A DNA stretch of 35,474 bases from Brevundimonas sp. GTDB taxonomy: Bacteria; Pseudomonadota; Alphaproteobacteria; Caulobacterales; Caulobacteraceae. Under the pieces are notes generated by a model, which ran no database searches, had not been told where the DNA came from, and saw only the letters and a program-made list of their open reading frames with translations. The stretch's first letter is position 1, and each line of letters opens with the position of its first letter. This document shows positions 34,456-35,474 of this stretch, piece after piece. The position numbers were made by a program, and so were the translations under genes. The stretch covers positions 1 through 35,474 of the forward strand of contig JAUYAG010000021.1 in the NCBI GenBank assembly GCA_030693575.1, read 5' to 3'.

Positions 34456-34526
34456 CCCCCTCTCCTCCCCATTTGCGAAGCAAAGGGGGAGGTGGCGTGG
34501 AGGCGCAGCCGACGAGACGGAGGGGG
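34456..34526. repeat. REP-like folded intergenic repeat next to recJ
   Basis: An inner hairpin at 34464-34492 (CCTCCCC-A-TTTGC, loop GAA, GCAAA-G-GGGGAGG; 12 pairs with one mismatch) sits within an outer stem CCCCCTC (34456-34462) / GAGGGGG (34520-34526). The sequence type is familiar as a dispersed element in Caulobacter/Brevundimonas-like genomes, but copies elsewhere cannot be checked here. It lies just after the recJ stop and before tRNA-Glu, so it may terminate or protect the recJ transcript. Confidence 0.65.
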
Positions 34527-34541
34527 CAGCCGAAAGAACGG

Positions 34542-35474
34542 TTACGCCATCCGCGGATCGGCCACGTCCTCGATCTCGAATTGAACGCCGCGGCGGCCGT
34601 TCCAGTCATCGGCCTTCAGCCGCCCGACCACACTCAGCCCGCCCTGTCCGGCCAGCAGCGACTGGCCGCCGGGCAGGTCGGCGCAGCGCCAGGCGATGGC
34701 CTTGACCGAAGCCCCGTCGGCCCCGACCAGGCGGCAGCGCACATGGCCGCCGTTCATGGCCACCGCGTCGCGCGCCTGCACATGTTCAAGGGCGAACAAC
34801 GGCTCGGGATTGGCCGGGCCGAACGGCGCCAGTTGCTCGAACTGTTCGAACAGGGCCCGCGTCGCCGCGCCCGCATCGATCAGGGCGTCGATCTCGACAT
34901 GGTCGAGGGCGTCCGCGGCCGCCTGCTCGCCGATCATCCGGTCATTGAGGAAGTCGCGCAGCCGGTCGATGTCGTCGGCGCGGACCGTCAGCCCCGCCGC
35001 CATGGCGTGGCCGCCCCCGGCGATCAGCACGCCGCTTTCCCAGGCCGCCTGCACCGCCTTGCCGAGGTTCATGCCCGGCTGGGACCGGCCCGAGCCCTTG
35101 CCGAGGCCGTTCACCGCATCGACGCCGATCACCACCACCGGCTTGCGCCAGCGTTCGCGCAGGCGGCCCGCCACGATGCCGACCACGCCCGGATGCCATT
35201 CGTCGCCCGCGATCACCACCACGGCCGAGCCGTCGGCATGGGCACCGGTCGCCTCGACCATGCGGGTGGCCTGGTCGGTGACCTGTTTCTCCACCTCGCG
35301 GCGGGCGATGTTCAGGGTGTCCAGTTCCCGCGCCAGCGCCGCCGCCTCGACGGGGTCGTCGGTCGACAGCAGGCGGGCCCCGAGGTCCGACTTGCCGATC
35401 CGCCCGCCCGCATTGATGCGCGGCCCGAGGATGAAGCCCGCATGGTTCGACTTGGCCGGCCCCGGCTCGGCCCC
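34542..35474 (-). CDS. recJ: Single-stranded-DNA exonuclease RecJ, 5' end outside window
   Basis: RecJ degrades single-stranded DNA 5' to 3' in recombination and mismatch repair. The 310 visible C-terminal residues carry FILGPRINAGGRIGKSDLGA (with the GPRxNAxGR motif), VVVIAGDEWHPGVVGIVAGRL (the GDxWHxGVxGIVA motif), GGGHAMAAG (the DHHA1 GGHxxAAG motif), then the OB-fold DNA-binding domain with LAPFGPANPEPLF and a final GVQFEIEDVADPRMA. The DHH catalytic half lies beyond the right edge. Codons are open to the window end. Stop at 34542-34544. tRNA-Glu and a folded repeat lie downstream in the same orientation. Confidence 0.96.
   Translation of the reverse strand, partial: GAEPGPAKSNHAGFILGPRINAGGRIGKSDLGARLLSTDDPVEAAALARELDTLNIARREVEKQVTDQATRMVEATGAHADGSAVVVIAGDEWHPGVVGIVAGRLRERWRKPVVVIGVDAVNGLGKGSGRSQPGMNLGKAVQAAWESGVLIAGGGHAMAAGLTVRADDIDRLRDFLNDRMIGEQAAADALDHVEIDALIDAGAATRALFEQFEQLAPFGPANPEPLFALEHVQARDAVAMNGGHVRCRLVGADGASVKAIAWRCADLPGGQSLLAGQGGLSVVGRLKADDWNGRRGVQFEIEDVADPRMA

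Overview
The window reads as chromosomal core DNA from a high-GC (roughly two thirds G+C by eye) Gram-negative alphaproteobacterium, most likely a Caulobacteraceae member of the Brevundimonas type. This rests on protein content (SdhE next to Mfd and RecG, an NDUFS4-like complex I subunit, paired ECF sigma cassettes, a metal-type KdsA) and is inference, not a database match. Coding density is very high, many genes overlap by 1 to 14 bases, and I see no insertion sequence, prophage, integrase or CRISPR array.

Layout. 1-3644 (minus): a YfgM-like TPR protein, the lipoprotein BamB and the GTPase Der (running off the left edge), the same order as yfgM-bamB-der in gammaproteobacteria; then panB (pantothenate synthesis). 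4652-8262: two paralogous three-gene ECF sigma cassettes (small membrane protein, sigma factor, two-TM protein overlapping the sigma gene by 11 bases), with a divergent exo/endonuclease/phosphatase-family lipoprotein between them. 8450-10487: a small DUF2188-like protein, an ArsC/YffB-like protein and DctA. 10565-16495: mfd and sdhE (minus), recG (plus).

16596-21873 (minus): an LPS inner-core cluster, kdsA, hldE, hldD, a DUF3089 protein lacking its nucleophilic serine, and a FkbM methyltransferase of visibly lower GC. 21985-27095: a light/oxidative damage group: class I photolyase, cyclopropane fatty acid synthase, an iron-sulfur cryptochrome/photolyase on the opposite strand, and a sulfurtransferase whose start codon is interlocked with that of the second photolyase. 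27099-30829: a DAACS symporter, an orphan AapJ-like amino-acid-binding lipoprotein, and cystathionine beta-lyase.

30868-35474: tRNA-Arg(TCT), an NDUFS4-like complex I subunit, cytochrome b561, a VIT-family transporter, tRNA-Pro(TGG), a DUF192 lipoprotein, a double cold-shock-domain protein, tRNA-Glu(TTC), a structured intergenic repeat, and recJ (running off the right edge).

The strongest leads are the duplicated ECF cassette with its unusual non-zinc membrane partners, the apparently nucleophile-less DUF3089 protein translationally coupled to hldD, and the photolyase/CFA/cryptochrome cluster with shared start codons.
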